In this document: positions 9,901-19,200 of the stretch, in pieces
How positions within the stretch are numbered: the stretch's first letter is position 1
Layout of the letters: each line of letters starts with the position of its first letter
Origin: Adiantum capillus-veneris
Taxonomy: Eukaryota > Streptophyta > Polypodiopsida > Polypodiales > Pteridaceae
Assembly (NCBI GenBank): GCA_014529385.2
Contig: CM043945.1
Span: 4,622,312 to 4,686,311 of the forward strand
DNA: 64,000 bases
Direction of reading: 5' to 3'
Notes under the pieces: model-generated
What the model saw: only the letters and a program-made list of their open reading frames with translations
Database searches by the model: none
Told to the model about the DNA's origin: nothing
Made by a program: the position numbers and the translations under genes

Positions 9901-12120
9901 CGCATCCGTCCAGGCTACAGGTGGTCTATTTGCCATCATACGTTTGATCATTAAACAATCCTTAGCTTGGTGACCATACCTACCACATGCGTTGCAAGTT
10001 CCATTAAATTTTACTCTAAACGTAGGGCACTCACTAGTGCTATGTGGACCTAAGCAAATGGAACACCATTGTTGCTCCCTTCTTGGATACATGTGACTAT
10101 TTTGAGGGGGTCGATTATCCTTAAGAGACTCTTGGATTGCCTTGGTGAGGTCTGTCAAGAATGTCTCAAATACCTTTGGCTCATTGGCAATGGGCTTTGC
10201 AGTCATGGGTTCATACTCAATGGCTTGTGAGCTAGTGGATCTCGTGTCAGTAGACACCCTCATGCCTGCTATCATCAAGTTGTCCTCTAATTGGATTGCA
10301 TTGGCAGTGACATCTTCCCAGGTTGTGATACCTCTAATCACTAGTCCATTATAGATTCCTTCATTCCTCAACCCTCGAATGAATCGATCAAGCAGTTGGT
10401 TATTGTTGAAGCGCTCATTTACAGGGCAGCGAGAGTTTAAGTGCTTTAGACGACTAATGAAGTCCCTTACTGACTCTCCTTCCTTACGTTCGGCCTTCTG
10501 TAGCTGAGATGCTACACCCCAAAGCACACCTTCTCGTATGTACTCCTTTAGAAACAACCTTCGAAGGGTAGGGTAGATTGTTTTCTCGTCCACCCTTAGG
10601 GTCCTATACCAATCTCCAGCCTTCCCACTTAATGTCAAGCTTAAGGCATTGCACTTATGTAGTTCGTTGCGTTCCCCTAAGGAATCACATACTTGTTCAA
10701 ACACTTCAATGTGTTTCCTAGCATCTTCGTCCCTATTGAATTTTTGCGTGAGTTTGGCAATTTGTACTGCCTTACTTCTAGGCTCTCTATCAGATGCATG
10801 ACGCATATTTTCCGCGATAGATCGACCTATGGTTTGAGCAAACGCTGCCAAGTCACCTATGTGAGGAGGTAGGGCCGGTGGAGGTACTCTTGGAATCATA
10901 TGTGGGAGAGGAACGGGTACCGGTCTTGGCATATGTGTAGATGATGCAGGATATGGAACATAACCGGGCATAGGTCCACTCGGATAAGAGCTAGGGAGCG
11001 GCACTCGAGGAGCATAAGCAAGTGGTACAATTGGAGGTGTGGGGGCCATGTGTGCATAAGGGGCTAGAGGCACATACGGTCGAGGCCCCATATTAGGTAC
11101 TACGACACGAGGTAGTGGCACTGCGCTAACCGTAGATGTCATCGGTACATTCTCTGTCAAGATTATCCCTGGAGTGAGCACTGTGTTTTCCTTGATAGAG
11201 GGTTGAGCCAAGTTAGGGAAGCTAAAGTTTTCGCTCGGAGGCTCAGATTGCATAGAGACCCCAGGTGAAATGACGTAAGATGGGTCCATGGGGCTCATTA
11301 GAGGAGTCTCCATTTGTGATAGAGTAGGCTGTTGAGCCTTGCTCGTATCCAGAAATCTCATGGGGCCAATTGAGAGTATATTTACCCCTCGGTTTTGCCT
11401 TTCTGATTGAATAATGCCATGGATAATATTACAGATCATTTTCTGTTGATCTTCGATGCTCGTGGCACTAGAGGTGGATTGTACAATCTCTATCCATCCT
11501 ACATGGTAGGCGTGGCCAGAGTGTAGATCCGTCAACACCTCAGTGTGGAGGTCGTATGTCCAATGATCATTAATGAACAATCCTTCTAGAGTCGACGTGT
11601 TAACGGTTTCTTGTGAGGTAGAAGCAATGTTGCTCCCTGTGGTGTTACTTGCCACCAACGGTACTCTAGAGGGAACTTCTGAAGGAGGCAGCTCAACAGG
11701 GCCTTCTTGGTAAGAATTTGGTAGGATATCCACATGGACACTCTTTGGGGGTGTGGGGTCCACGTGCGATGTGAAAGGAGATTCCACTTCCCCACCCCCT
11801 TCGCGTGCTTCATCTGCATCAGGTTCCGAGCGAGTAGCTCTACCTAATGTTTCCATGAAACGGCTAATTATACTAGTACTAGGCTGTGGAGCTTCGGGAG
11901 GTGCATGGCCTTCTCTCTCAGTGTTTTGGGTAGGGTATGCTTCCATGATTTCTGAGTCGGAGGAGGAATCACTAGCGGCTATGTTAGGGTCTTGGGTGGT
12001 GCTACCTTGTGTCCCCGCTGAGGGTCTAGAGCTTATCGTGGATGGGTAATGGGTGTCCGTATGAATAGAGGCACCCTCAATATGCTCGTGTTCTAGCACC
12101 CGCCCAGAGCGTAAGTGCAT
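6940..12120 (-). CDS. gag: R2 Gag-protease-WVPK polyprotein (1726 aa)
   Basis: An intact frame from ATG 12120 (MHLRSGRVLEHEH). In order: an acidic/proline-rich N-terminal region of unknown role, a Retrotrans_gag-like capsid domain (about residues 455-620, with GKAGDWYRTL and VRDFISRLKHLNSRCP), four zinc knuckles (about 687, 710, 860 and 903; one CX2CX4HX4C, the others CX2CX3HX4C), a basic linker, and a retropepsin domain near residues 1275-1390 with ILDGGAG and MILGRPF. W-[VI]-P-K repeats follow (about 1513-1615), including AQGYYQGNDQIWVPK. It should form particles and bind RNA. The protease has Gly in place of Ser/Thr after the catalytic Asp, in R3 as well, so its activity is doubtful. No pol follows. 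Confidence 0.93.
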   Translation of the reverse strand: MHLRSGRVLEHEHIEGASIHTDTHYPSTISSRPSAGTQGSTTQDPNIAASDSSSDSEIMEAYPTQNTEREGHAPPEAPQPSTSIISRFMETLGRATRSEPDADEAREGGGEVESPFTSHVDPTPPKSVHVDILPNSYQEGPVELPPSEVPSRVPLVASNTTGSNIASTSQETVNTSTLEGLFINDHWTYDLHTEVLTDLHSGHAYHVGWIEIVQSTSSATSIEDQQKMICNIIHGIIQSERQNRGVNILSIGPMRFLDTSKAQQPTLSQMETPLMSPMDPSYVISPGVSMQSEPPSENFSFPNLAQPSIKENTVLTPGIILTENVPMTSTVSAVPLPRVVVPNMGPRPYVPLAPYAHMAPTPPIVPLAYAPRVPLPSSYPSGPMPGYVPYPASSTHMPRPVPVPLPHMIPRVPPPALPPHIGDLAAFAQTIGRSIAENMRHASDREPRSKAVQIAKLTQKFNRDEDARKHIEVFEQVCDSLGERNELHKCNALSLTLSGKAGDWYRTLRVDEKTIYPTLRRLFLKEYIREGVLWGVASQLQKAERKEGESVRDFISRLKHLNSRCPVNERFNNNQLLDRFIRGLRNEGIYNGLVIRGITTWEDVTANAIQLEDNLMIAGMRVSTDTRSTSSQAIEYEPMTAKPIANEPKVFETFLTDLTKAIQESLKDNRPPQNSHMYPRREQQWCSICLGPHSTSECPTFRVKFNGTCNACGRYGHQAKDCLMIKRMMANRPPVAWTDAPRAPVLMPAPPVEQLPQHMVPRSQNVVQATPLPPPVLGPQPPHPRVAPMNQVGCEPSNAYADGCEEEIDTSIAYGLDTLEECPIYYMEDCWGQVKPVYQAAALASRGQNINTQARRPPLQCYECGGPHRVAECHIRLQKNAAQMQVNQGSTSAMPILTCNRCGIDHLIAQCPYNPNAPKITPLNLVEIASVTSPIPPVTPAYAITRSMLQEPGHILEERDTASIIQAKKKKTRRKKSQNTENSKPSSKTNIGTGDDPVYMNDLEDDTDSIETMETRTNTTKGKTDKENRNMEPNENRIRENHKEPLKTPQVFPNPIQDPQDKPQGQKGKNRKKKIGTYPNPVDEIKQVKHLRGLVEETQRKLEPEPMHIKIHDTVFPTQVHPPHMNHRPLAISSIIQEGSEDRTSESEHTPFFLERMFNEGIPDPIEEYEIPSSPVPSQGPTPCKTPMNVAKLVDFMSSEVRTTIIAKLYGDPELFLALRAFLNGELRTGLPQFAQPNRPDSIMIDEENHVQSLDLDGHESVIEVPINELGQYFEGDESNATLPITAKGLTIKGILDGGAGVSIVTKDCWESMGKPRLSVTNIVVKMANGTIAKPMGMLKDLKIKVLGHKVRHTFIVMDFSKHLMSYEMILGRPFMREAQMVHDWSKNHVYLQFQDSVLRVDLVTGKVHPLGSKTIIDHRSDTTVHSAPLQYCYTCKKDTDIGQDSPYMDVLPGMTESDNVDWVHLASTIDTWGNRGTIWVTPQGDEMPVPLNMLQAMHIASDKTHPNVTKKTYKWVPKASLVTIASAKKQKPCKERTTRSKKSKKMLRWIPKRLLEAQGYYQGNDQIWVPKRRLCSYLSPDPSEPNPVAPKRINDRGKKKITECYTTAPELVWVPKKERFVPPSSGGGESHEASSSSCNTSIEVKASTQPPSIVVDLHEATKESTPPNVQESPNEPLQVRSWESTLPPLQLDKAPRVITKYWQKSSPITNWNNWFQRVTSSFQTV

Positions 12121-12492
12121 GTGCTTTTGATACCCTAAGGTGTCAAAAAGCTGCTCTAGGAGGCCTTGTGACTAGTTTTTTGTTTTTTTTGCTAGATTTT
12201 TTAGAGCGTGTCGTGGAATGGGCCGTGTGATAGCTCGAAACGAGCGTATCGGTCAGAGGGTCGTGCCGTGCTTTACAGCCCTCCGTTTGGTCACTCTATG
12301 CCCTCGGAATCCCTAAAACTGTCAATTTCCAGTAGGGAACTAGGCCCAAACTAGAAAGTCTAAGGGTGCAAGTGGGAAGACAAAGGAGGAGAGTGGAGGA
12401 CTTGTCCCACATGCTCTCATTCTCTCTTGAGGGAGTAGGGTATATATATAAGAGTGAGTCTAGTATATATCATAAGACTGAGGACTGAGGCC

Positions 12493-12539
12493 TGGGCTTG
12501 GGCTTGGGCTTGGGCTTGGGCTTGGGCTTGGGCTTGGGA
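12493..12539. repeat. GGGCTT hexamer microsatellite
   Basis: About seven perfect GGGCTT units. R3 has a shorter array at 21796-21831, so copy number varies between sister elements. It is not the plant telomere unit TTTAGGG. Confidence 0.9.
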
Positions 12540-12700
12540 AAATGATCCCGATCCCAATCTATCTTTTATACAAACCAACCCGTCCGTTTTAAGAGTCACG
12601 TTTTTTATTGTCGAAAAATTTAGCCGCTTGCTCGCTCACGTTTTTTTTTTTTTTTTAATAAAATTTTTTTTTTCCAGAATTTTTTTTTCTTTTTCTGTTG

Positions 12701-13020
12701 CAGAAAATACAGAAATTGAAAACGCAGATATGCAGATATGCAGCTACTGCAGAAAACGCAGAAATGCAGCAAATTGAAAACGCAGAAATGCAGAAATTGC
12801 AGAAAATTGCTGAAATTGCAGAAAAAACGCAGAAATTGCAAAAAATTAAAAAACGCAGAAACGCAAAAAATTGCAGAAAATTAAAAAAACGCAGAAATGC
12901 AGAAAATTGCAGAAATTTAAAACGCCGAACTTGAAAATGCAGAAATTGCGGACATTGAAAAAACGCAGACAATAGCAGAAATTGAAACTTGACAGCAAAT
13001 ATAGAAAACGCAAAAAACAG
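12701..13020. repeat. Degenerate GCAGAAATTG(AAAA) tandem array in the R2 leader
   Basis: Dozens of short units built on GCAGAAAT, GCAGAAAATT and GAAAACGCAG, of irregular length, A-rich on the plus strand and hence U-rich in the transcript. R3 has a shorter variant at 22030-22275. Overlapping frames on both strands are by-products of the repeat. Confidence 0.85.
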
Positions 13021-13112
13021 AAATCTCCACACACTCATTCCCTGCCTTTCCTATGATAGAAATTGCACCACAAGGAAGCGTAAAGTGCTAACCTAGCTTA
13101 GTGTAGGGCATA

Positions 13113-13130
13113 TCCCCGGTAGCGGCGCCA
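13113..13130 (-). promoter_or_regulatory. R2 primer-binding site (tRNA-Asp type)
   Basis: The minus strand reads TGGCGCCGCTACCGGGGA four bases inside the 5' LTR. It matches the complement of the plant tRNA-Asp 3' end used by Athila-type elements, apart from about two changes. Confidence 0.85.
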
Positions 13131-13134
13131 AAAA

Positions 13135-13379
13135 TGTGCGCTCCTTGCCGCACTGTCGAAGCAAGGGACTTGCCAATACACCGTGTGCGAGCCACAAACG
13201 GCTCCAAGCACACAACAAGCCTAAACTAGCAAGCTCAAGAAAACAAAGGGTGTGTCACTCACCGCTCTACGCTCGCCTTCGTGGTGGATTCCTCGCCGCG
13301 ATGAAGAAGAAGCTGCAGTCGTGCCGCGCTCAACCGCTTCGCCGCCGTCGTGCCTTCGTAATGCTCGATCGCACACACA

Positions 13380-13417
<38 letters not shown>

Positions 13418-13711
13418 AGGAGGTGAAGAAGAAGAAGATGGAGATGGAGCAAGAGCACTCTTCAATTGCACAAATGAGAGAATGAGTAAAAATTAGGTTT
13501 AGTTGGCTTTTATAGGAGCTCACCCCATTCACACTTGGGCGCCCATGCTTAACCAACTAATCCCTTGAATGTCCAAGTTAAAGTGCGCCTCTCATCGGCG
13601 ATCACTCTACCTTTCCCTATTGGTCCGACAAGCCCGGTGCCTGACTCTACCAAATACATAATACACGTCCATCGTAGGTGATGGGGTGTCCGTGAGCCGT
13701 GAGGGTTAACA
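13135..13711 (-). repeat. R2 5' LTR
   Basis: 577 bp, the promoter-bearing LTR of R2. It has TATAAAAG on the minus strand at 13507-13514 and a CCAAT-like motif about 110 bases upstream of it, near 13620. It is followed by the duplicated AACAG at 13712-13716. Confidence 0.95.
13507..13514 (-). promoter_or_regulatory. R2 TATA box in the 5' LTR
   Basis: TATAAAAG on the minus strand, followed by a C/T-rich segment typical of a plant transcription start. The same box occurs in the other three R2/R3 LTRs. Confidence 0.7.
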
Positions 13712-14031
13712 AACAGCTCGAAGAGCATCACACCACAGTGTTCACCGACAGATTCAAGAAAGAAGAGGGACATTAGGTAGAGTTGCAACTCCTACCAAAA
13801 GAAGTATACGATGTCGTCGCAAAACCTGAGATCAAGGAAGCCGATCTCAGGCTAGGAATTCCAAGATTTTTCAAAAAGCTTATGAGAAGTGTTGTGTGGA
13901 TTTCCAAAAAGCTTACGAGCTTTTATACATGATCAAATAAGATGGAACAACACAGGTTTCTGACCCACAGGGGAATAAAGTTGAAGTGGTTATCACCTAG
14001 GAAATAGTGACATAAGCACTCAGACTGCCCA
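13712..14031 (+). pseudogene. R1 ORF3, middle fragment between R2 and R3
   Basis: The first five bases are the R2 target duplication and the last five (GCCCA) are that of R3. In mixed frames the segment matches R4 ORF3 around residues 45-150: FTDRFKKEEGH, then KAYELL, then NKVEVVIT beside R4 RVYELA and EKVEVQIT. Several stops and at least one frame change show decay. The resemblance to the plant transposon-associated domain found in other elements is by pattern only. Confidence 0.65.
14027..14031. repeat. Target-site duplication of R3, left copy
   Basis: GCCCA before the R3 LTR, repeated at 22974-22978. Confidence 0.95.
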
Positions 14032-14282
14032 TGTGCGCTACTTGCCGCACTGTCGAAGCAAGGGATGTGCCAATACACCGTGTGCGAGCCACAAACGGCT
14101 CCAAGCACACAACAAGCCTAAACTAGCAAGCTCAAGAAAACAAAGGGTGTGTCACTCACCGCTCTACGCTCGCCTTCGTGGTGGATTCCTCCCCGCGATG
14201 AAGAAGAAGCTGCAGTCGTGCCACGCTCAACCGCTTCGCCGCCATCGTGCCTTCGTAATGCTCGATCGCACACACACTCTCC

Positions 14283-14324
<42 letters not shown>

Positions 14325-14610
14325 AGGAGGTGAAGAAGAAGAAGATGGAGATGGAGCAAGAGCACTCTTCTATTGCACAAATGAGAGAATGAGTAAAAAT
14401 TAGGTTTAGTTGGCTTTTATAGGAGCTCACCCCATTCACACTTGGGCGCCCATGCTTAACCAACTAACCCTAGCATGTTCGTGTTAGAGTGCGCCTCTCA
14501 TCGACGATCACTCTTACCCTTTTCCTATTGGTTCGACAAGCCTGGTACCTGACTCTAAATAATACAACGTTTATAGATCATAGGGTGTCCGTGAGCCGTG
14601 AGGGTTAACA
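14032..14610 (-). repeat. R3 3' LTR
   Basis: 579 bp. It differs from the right copy at several positions near its left end (GCCGCACTG versus GCCGTACTG; GGGATGTGCC versus GGGACTTGCC) and in CT/CA array length. The U3 part diverges clearly from R2. Confidence 0.95.
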
Positions 14611-14645
14611 TGCCCCCCTTCCTGATGTAGATTCCGTCCTCGGAA
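14611..14645 (-). promoter_or_regulatory. R3 polypurine tract and stem-loop
   Basis: Same as in R2: AGGAAGGGGGGCA against the LTR, and a TTCCG-AGGA-CGGAA fold-back at 14632-14645. Confidence 0.85.
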
Positions 14646-16202
14646 GCTATTGAGTTGAAGCTGGTTTGTCGAGGTGGAAGAGCATTTGAGATGAATGTCC
14701 TTAGCCTTCTTCAGTCACTGCAAAATCAAACAACATTGGCACAGTAATTGCATTCTCTTAAAAAGCATATGCAGTTTTAGGTAGACAAATTGATTGGTCA
14801 AAGAATTTCAAACAATTTGGTAGCAATGAACATTAAATTGCAATGTAATCAAATGCATAAACAGATGTAAAGGTAAAAAATTAAACAAGTCTGGGGTCGC
14901 TAATTTGACGGTCGAAAGGCACTAGAGATCGAATATTAATACCATGGGTAAGCTTCTTAATTATCTGTGGTCAATTAAGTTGTTTAATCGCGAGAGCCAA
15001 GTATTGATGTTCGAGGGCTGACTAGAGGCTATATCTAGAAAACCTTGTAGTTAAGCCACCATAAAAGGAATTTCTCATGAAATCATCGCCTGACTGATTA
15101 CTTTTTCTTTGACCCCCCTAAGTCTTTTCACATTGATTCAATTATGATGTGTGTGCTTATTTTGTATGCCTTGGGTTTTTTGCTTTTCAAGGAAAAGCGC
15201 CCACACTGGGAACCTCTAGGGCTCTAGTACCATAGGCGATACATGTGAGTGAAGTACCAATTCAAGCTGAGATTTCTCTTCCAGCTTAAAATTTTACATT
15301 GTGGCACTTTGATTTTTTGTTTGTTCATTTTCAGCATTTTAATTTTGTAACTTTGGGGGGTCATATAACACTGTTACCCTCCCCAGGCTCATCACATTAG
15401 TAAACTCCCTTTATAATACTTAAGCTAAAGGTCAATAGGGTTAAGCCCACTAGAAAGCCCTAGTACATTTCATACAATGCTGCCTAAATCGGATTAAGAA
15501 CCTAAGTAACCATTGCTTATTAGGAAGGCATTCCCCATGGTATTAAGAGAAGATTTCTAATACCTAGCTTGGTCAAACTAGCTTAGTCGGACTGCTTGAT
15601 TTTTAAACCTAGACAAGTGATTATGACAAAACATTACATTGAATTAAATGTTTGATACTAAGCCAATGCGCTGAATATTATGCTACCAATCACAATCAAA
15701 GCAGACAAACATAGATGCAAAAAAAAATAAGGGCAATGCTAATGGACAAGAAACACCTGTTTGTGTTGATGGTCGTGCTTGATTTGAAGGTTCCATGAAG
15801 GTCCAAATCCTAACCACAGCAACACGTTCCTGTACACACTATGAAACACAAACAATACCTCTAGGAGGCACATCAGTGGGAAAAGAGAACTTTGCTAATC
15901 TCTCAACTCTAAAACAGAAACACTCCTATCGTACTAATCTTACCTACCCTCCATCACTCAAGTGATGAGGATCAAAGTTTTTTTATGGCATAGGTTTCTG
16001 TTTCACTGTACCAGATGTGACCTGTGTAGGTCTGAGTCAATGTTTTGACTTTTAATGTGCATACTCGTTTGCTAATTGCTCTTGCTCTCTTTTTTTTTTT
16101 TTTTTTTTGAGTATAAAGCTTTATATGTACATTCCCTAAGATCGGATATTAAGAGGTCAGGGAAAAAGGTTGAGAGGGAAACAAATGAATGAGGACTGTC
16201 AG
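14646..16202 (-). other. R3 3' non-coding region
   Basis: Nearly identical to the R2 region up to about 15880. Then about 190 bp (to about 16070) replace the 630-bp R2 segment that holds the 140-codon ORF. I see no coding frame here. Confidence 0.7.
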
Positions 16203-16222
16203 CAAACACGCCCCCCTTCCTT
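16203..16222 (-). promoter_or_regulatory. Cryptic polypurine tract and LTR-like start after Gag in R3
   Basis: The minus strand reads AAGGAAGGGGGGCG then TGTTTG, eight bases past the Gag stop, conserved with R2 except one base. A TATAAAG lies about 90 bases downstream. Confidence 0.6.
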
Positions 16223-16229
16223 GGGTAGA

Positions 16230-19200
16230 TCATACCGTTTGAAATGAGCTTGTCACCCTTTGAAACCAATTGTTCCAGTTGGTAATAGGTGAGGATTTTT
16301 GCCAGTAGTTTTCTATTACCCTAGGTGCCTTGTCAAGCTGCAAGGGTGGTAAGGTACTCTCCCAGGATCGAACTTGAAGTGGTTCATCAGGTGATTCTTC
16401 AACACTGGGAGGTGTGGATTCTTTTGTAGCTTCATGGAGGTCCACTACTATAGATGGAGGCTGTGTAGAAGCTTTTACCTCTATGGATGTATTACATGAG
16501 GAGCTAGAAGCTTCATGGGACTCCCCCCTTCCTGAGCTAGGTGGAACAAATCGTTCTTTCTTTGGTACCCAAACTTGCTCGGGAGCGGGTGTGTAGCATT
16601 CTGTGATTTTTTTCTTTTCATGATCATTGATTCGTTTTGGAGCTACGGGATTGGGCTCACTTGGGTCAGGTGATAGGTAAGAGCACAATCTATGTTTTGG
16701 CACCCAGATTTGATCATTTCCTTGATAGTAGCCTTGGGCTTCCAATAGTCGTTTAGGGATCCATCGCAACATTTTCTTACTTTTCTTGGAGCGAGTGGTA
16801 CGTTTCTTACAAGGCTTCTGTTTTTTAGCACTAGCTATGGTCACTAAAGAAGCTTTAGGGACCCACTTGTATGTTTTCTTCACTACATTAGGATGAGTCT
16901 TGTCGGAAGCGATATGCATTGCTTGTAGCATATTTAAGGGTATAGGCATTTCATCCCCCTCAAGTGTTACCCAGGTCGTCCCCCTATTTCCCCAAGTGTC
17001 TATGGTTGATGCTAGGTGGACCCAATCCACATTGTCTGATTCAGTCATCCTAGGTAGGATATCCATATAAGGAGAATCTTGGCCAATGTCTGTATCCTTC
17101 TTACAAGTGTAACAATATTGTAGTGGGGCCGAGTGAACTGTGGTGTCAGAGCGATGATCAATAATGGTTTTACTCCCTAAGGGGTGTACCTTACCAGTCA
17201 CTAAATCCACTCTAAGGACAGAGTCTTGGAATTGCAAATACACATGATTTTTAGACCAATCGTGAACCATTTGTGCTTCCCTCATGAATGGTCGTCCTAA
17301 AATCATCTCATATGACATAAGGTGTTTAGAGAAATCCATTACAATGAACGTATGTCGTACCTTGTGTCCTAGAACTTTGATCTTAAGATCCTTGAGCATC
17401 CCCATAGGTTTGGCTATGGTACCATTTGCCATCTTTACCACAATGTTAGTAACACTGAGGCGGGGTTTTCCCATGGATTCCCAACAATCTTTTGTAACGA
17501 TGCTAACTCCCGCACCACCATCAAGAATTCCCTTTATAGTTAATCCCTTGGCAGTGATGGGTAGGGTCGCATTAGACTCGTCGCCTTCAAAATACTGCCC
17601 TAATTCGTTAATGGGTACCTCAATCACAGACTCGTGTCCATCTAAGTCAAGTGATTGCACATGATTTTCCTCATCAATCATAATCGAGTCAGGCCTATTT
17701 GGTTGCGCAAACTGCGGTAATCCCGTTCGTAGCTCTCCGTTAAGGAATGCTCGAAGTGCAAGAAATAACTCAGGATCTCCATACAGCTTTGCTATGATCG
17801 TGGTTCGGACCTCAGAAGACATGAAGTCCATTAGTTTGGCAACATTCATTGGCGTTTTGCAGGGTGTAGGTCCTTGACTAGGAACTGGTGAGGATGGAAT
17901 CTCATATTCCTCAATGGGATCAGGTATTCCTTCGTTAAACATCCTTTCCAACAAGAAGGGTGTATGCTCACTTTCTGATGTCCTGTCCTCACTCCCTTCT
18001 TGGATGATACTAGATATGGCTAACGGTCTATGGTTCATGTGGGGTGGATGAACTTGCGTGGGAAACACTGTGTCATGAATTTTGACCTGCATGGGTTCTG
18101 GTTCTAGTTTCCTTTGAGTCTCCTCCACTAAACCTCTTAGATGTTTCACCTGCTCAATCTCGTCTACTGGGTTTGGGTACGTCCCAATCTTCTTTTTACG
18201 ATTTTTCCCTTTTTGCCCCTGCGGTTTATCTTGGGGGTCTTGGATTGGATTTGGAAACACTTGTGGTGTTTTCAGAGGCTCTTTATGGTTTCCTCTTATT
18301 CGGTTTTCATTTGGTTCCATGTTACGGTTTTCTTTGTCGGTCTTTCCCTTTGTGGTATTGGTTTTAGTCTCCATTGTCTCGGCTGAATCTGAATCATCCT
18401 CGAGGTCATTCATATACACAGGGTCATCTCCTGTTCCTATGTTTGTTTTGGAACTTGGCTTTGAATTTTCCGTATTCTGCGACTTCTTCCTTCGTGTCTT
18501 CTTTTTCTTTGCTTGGATAACTGACGCGGTATCTCTCTCTTCGAGGATATGGCCTGGCCCTTGAAGCATGGACCGTGTAATCGCATAAGCGGGTGCGACG
18601 GGTGGTATTGGCGATGTCACACTAGCAATTTCGACCAAATTTAGGGGTGTGATTTTAGGCGCATTTGGGTTATAGGGGCATTGGGCAATCAAGTGATCTA
18701 TGCCACAACGATTACATGTGAGTATTGGCATTGCAGACGTGCTCCCTTGATTCATTTGCATCTGTGCAGCATTCTTTTGCAGCCTAATAGGGCACTCCGC
18801 TGCTCGATGTGGTCCACCACACTCGTAGCATTGAAGAGGTGGCCTCCTAGCCTGGGTGTTGATATTTTGACCTCTGGATGCGAGAGCAGCAGCTTGATAA
18901 ACCGGCTTGACTTGCCCCCAACAATCTTCCATGTAGTATATAGGACACTCTTCCAATGTATCAAGTCCGTAGGCAATACTAGTGTCTATTTCCTCCTCAC
19001 AACCATCTGCATAAGCATTAGATGGCTCGCAACCCACTTGGTTCATAGGGGCGACTCTTGGATGCGGGGGCTGCGGTCCTAGCACAGGAGGTGGTAGCGG
19101 TGTTGCTTGTACAACATTTTGAGATCTAGGGACCATGTGTTGCGGTAGTTGCTCAACAGGTGGAGTAGGCATCAATACAGGAGCTCGAGGCGCATCCGTC

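Larger units (their letters stand above)
12121..13112 (-). other. R2 5' leader with two simple-repeat arrays
   Basis: About 1 kb between the primer-binding site and the Gag start. It contains a GGGCTT hexamer array (12493-12539), a TATATATATA run at about 12440, poly-T tracts and a degenerate GCAGAAATT-type array (12701-13020). I see no gene in it. Confidence 0.8.
4293..13711 (-). mobile_element. R2: pol-less LTR retrotransposon with giant Gag (TR-GAG type)
   Basis: A complete 9,419-bp element with 577-bp LTRs, a perfect 5-bp target duplication (AACAG), a tRNA-Asp primer-binding site and a PPT. The only long gene is an intact 1726-codon Gag-protease frame. No reverse transcriptase, RNase H or integrase is present on either strand, so it should depend on enzymes in trans. 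The two LTRs differ at only two positions in 577, which points to a recent insertion. It lies antisense to its host R1. Confidence 0.95.

Noticed and set aside
12493-12539. Interstitial telomere repeat
   Set aside because: The unit is GGGCTT, not TTTAGGG; a simple microsatellite with variable copy number.
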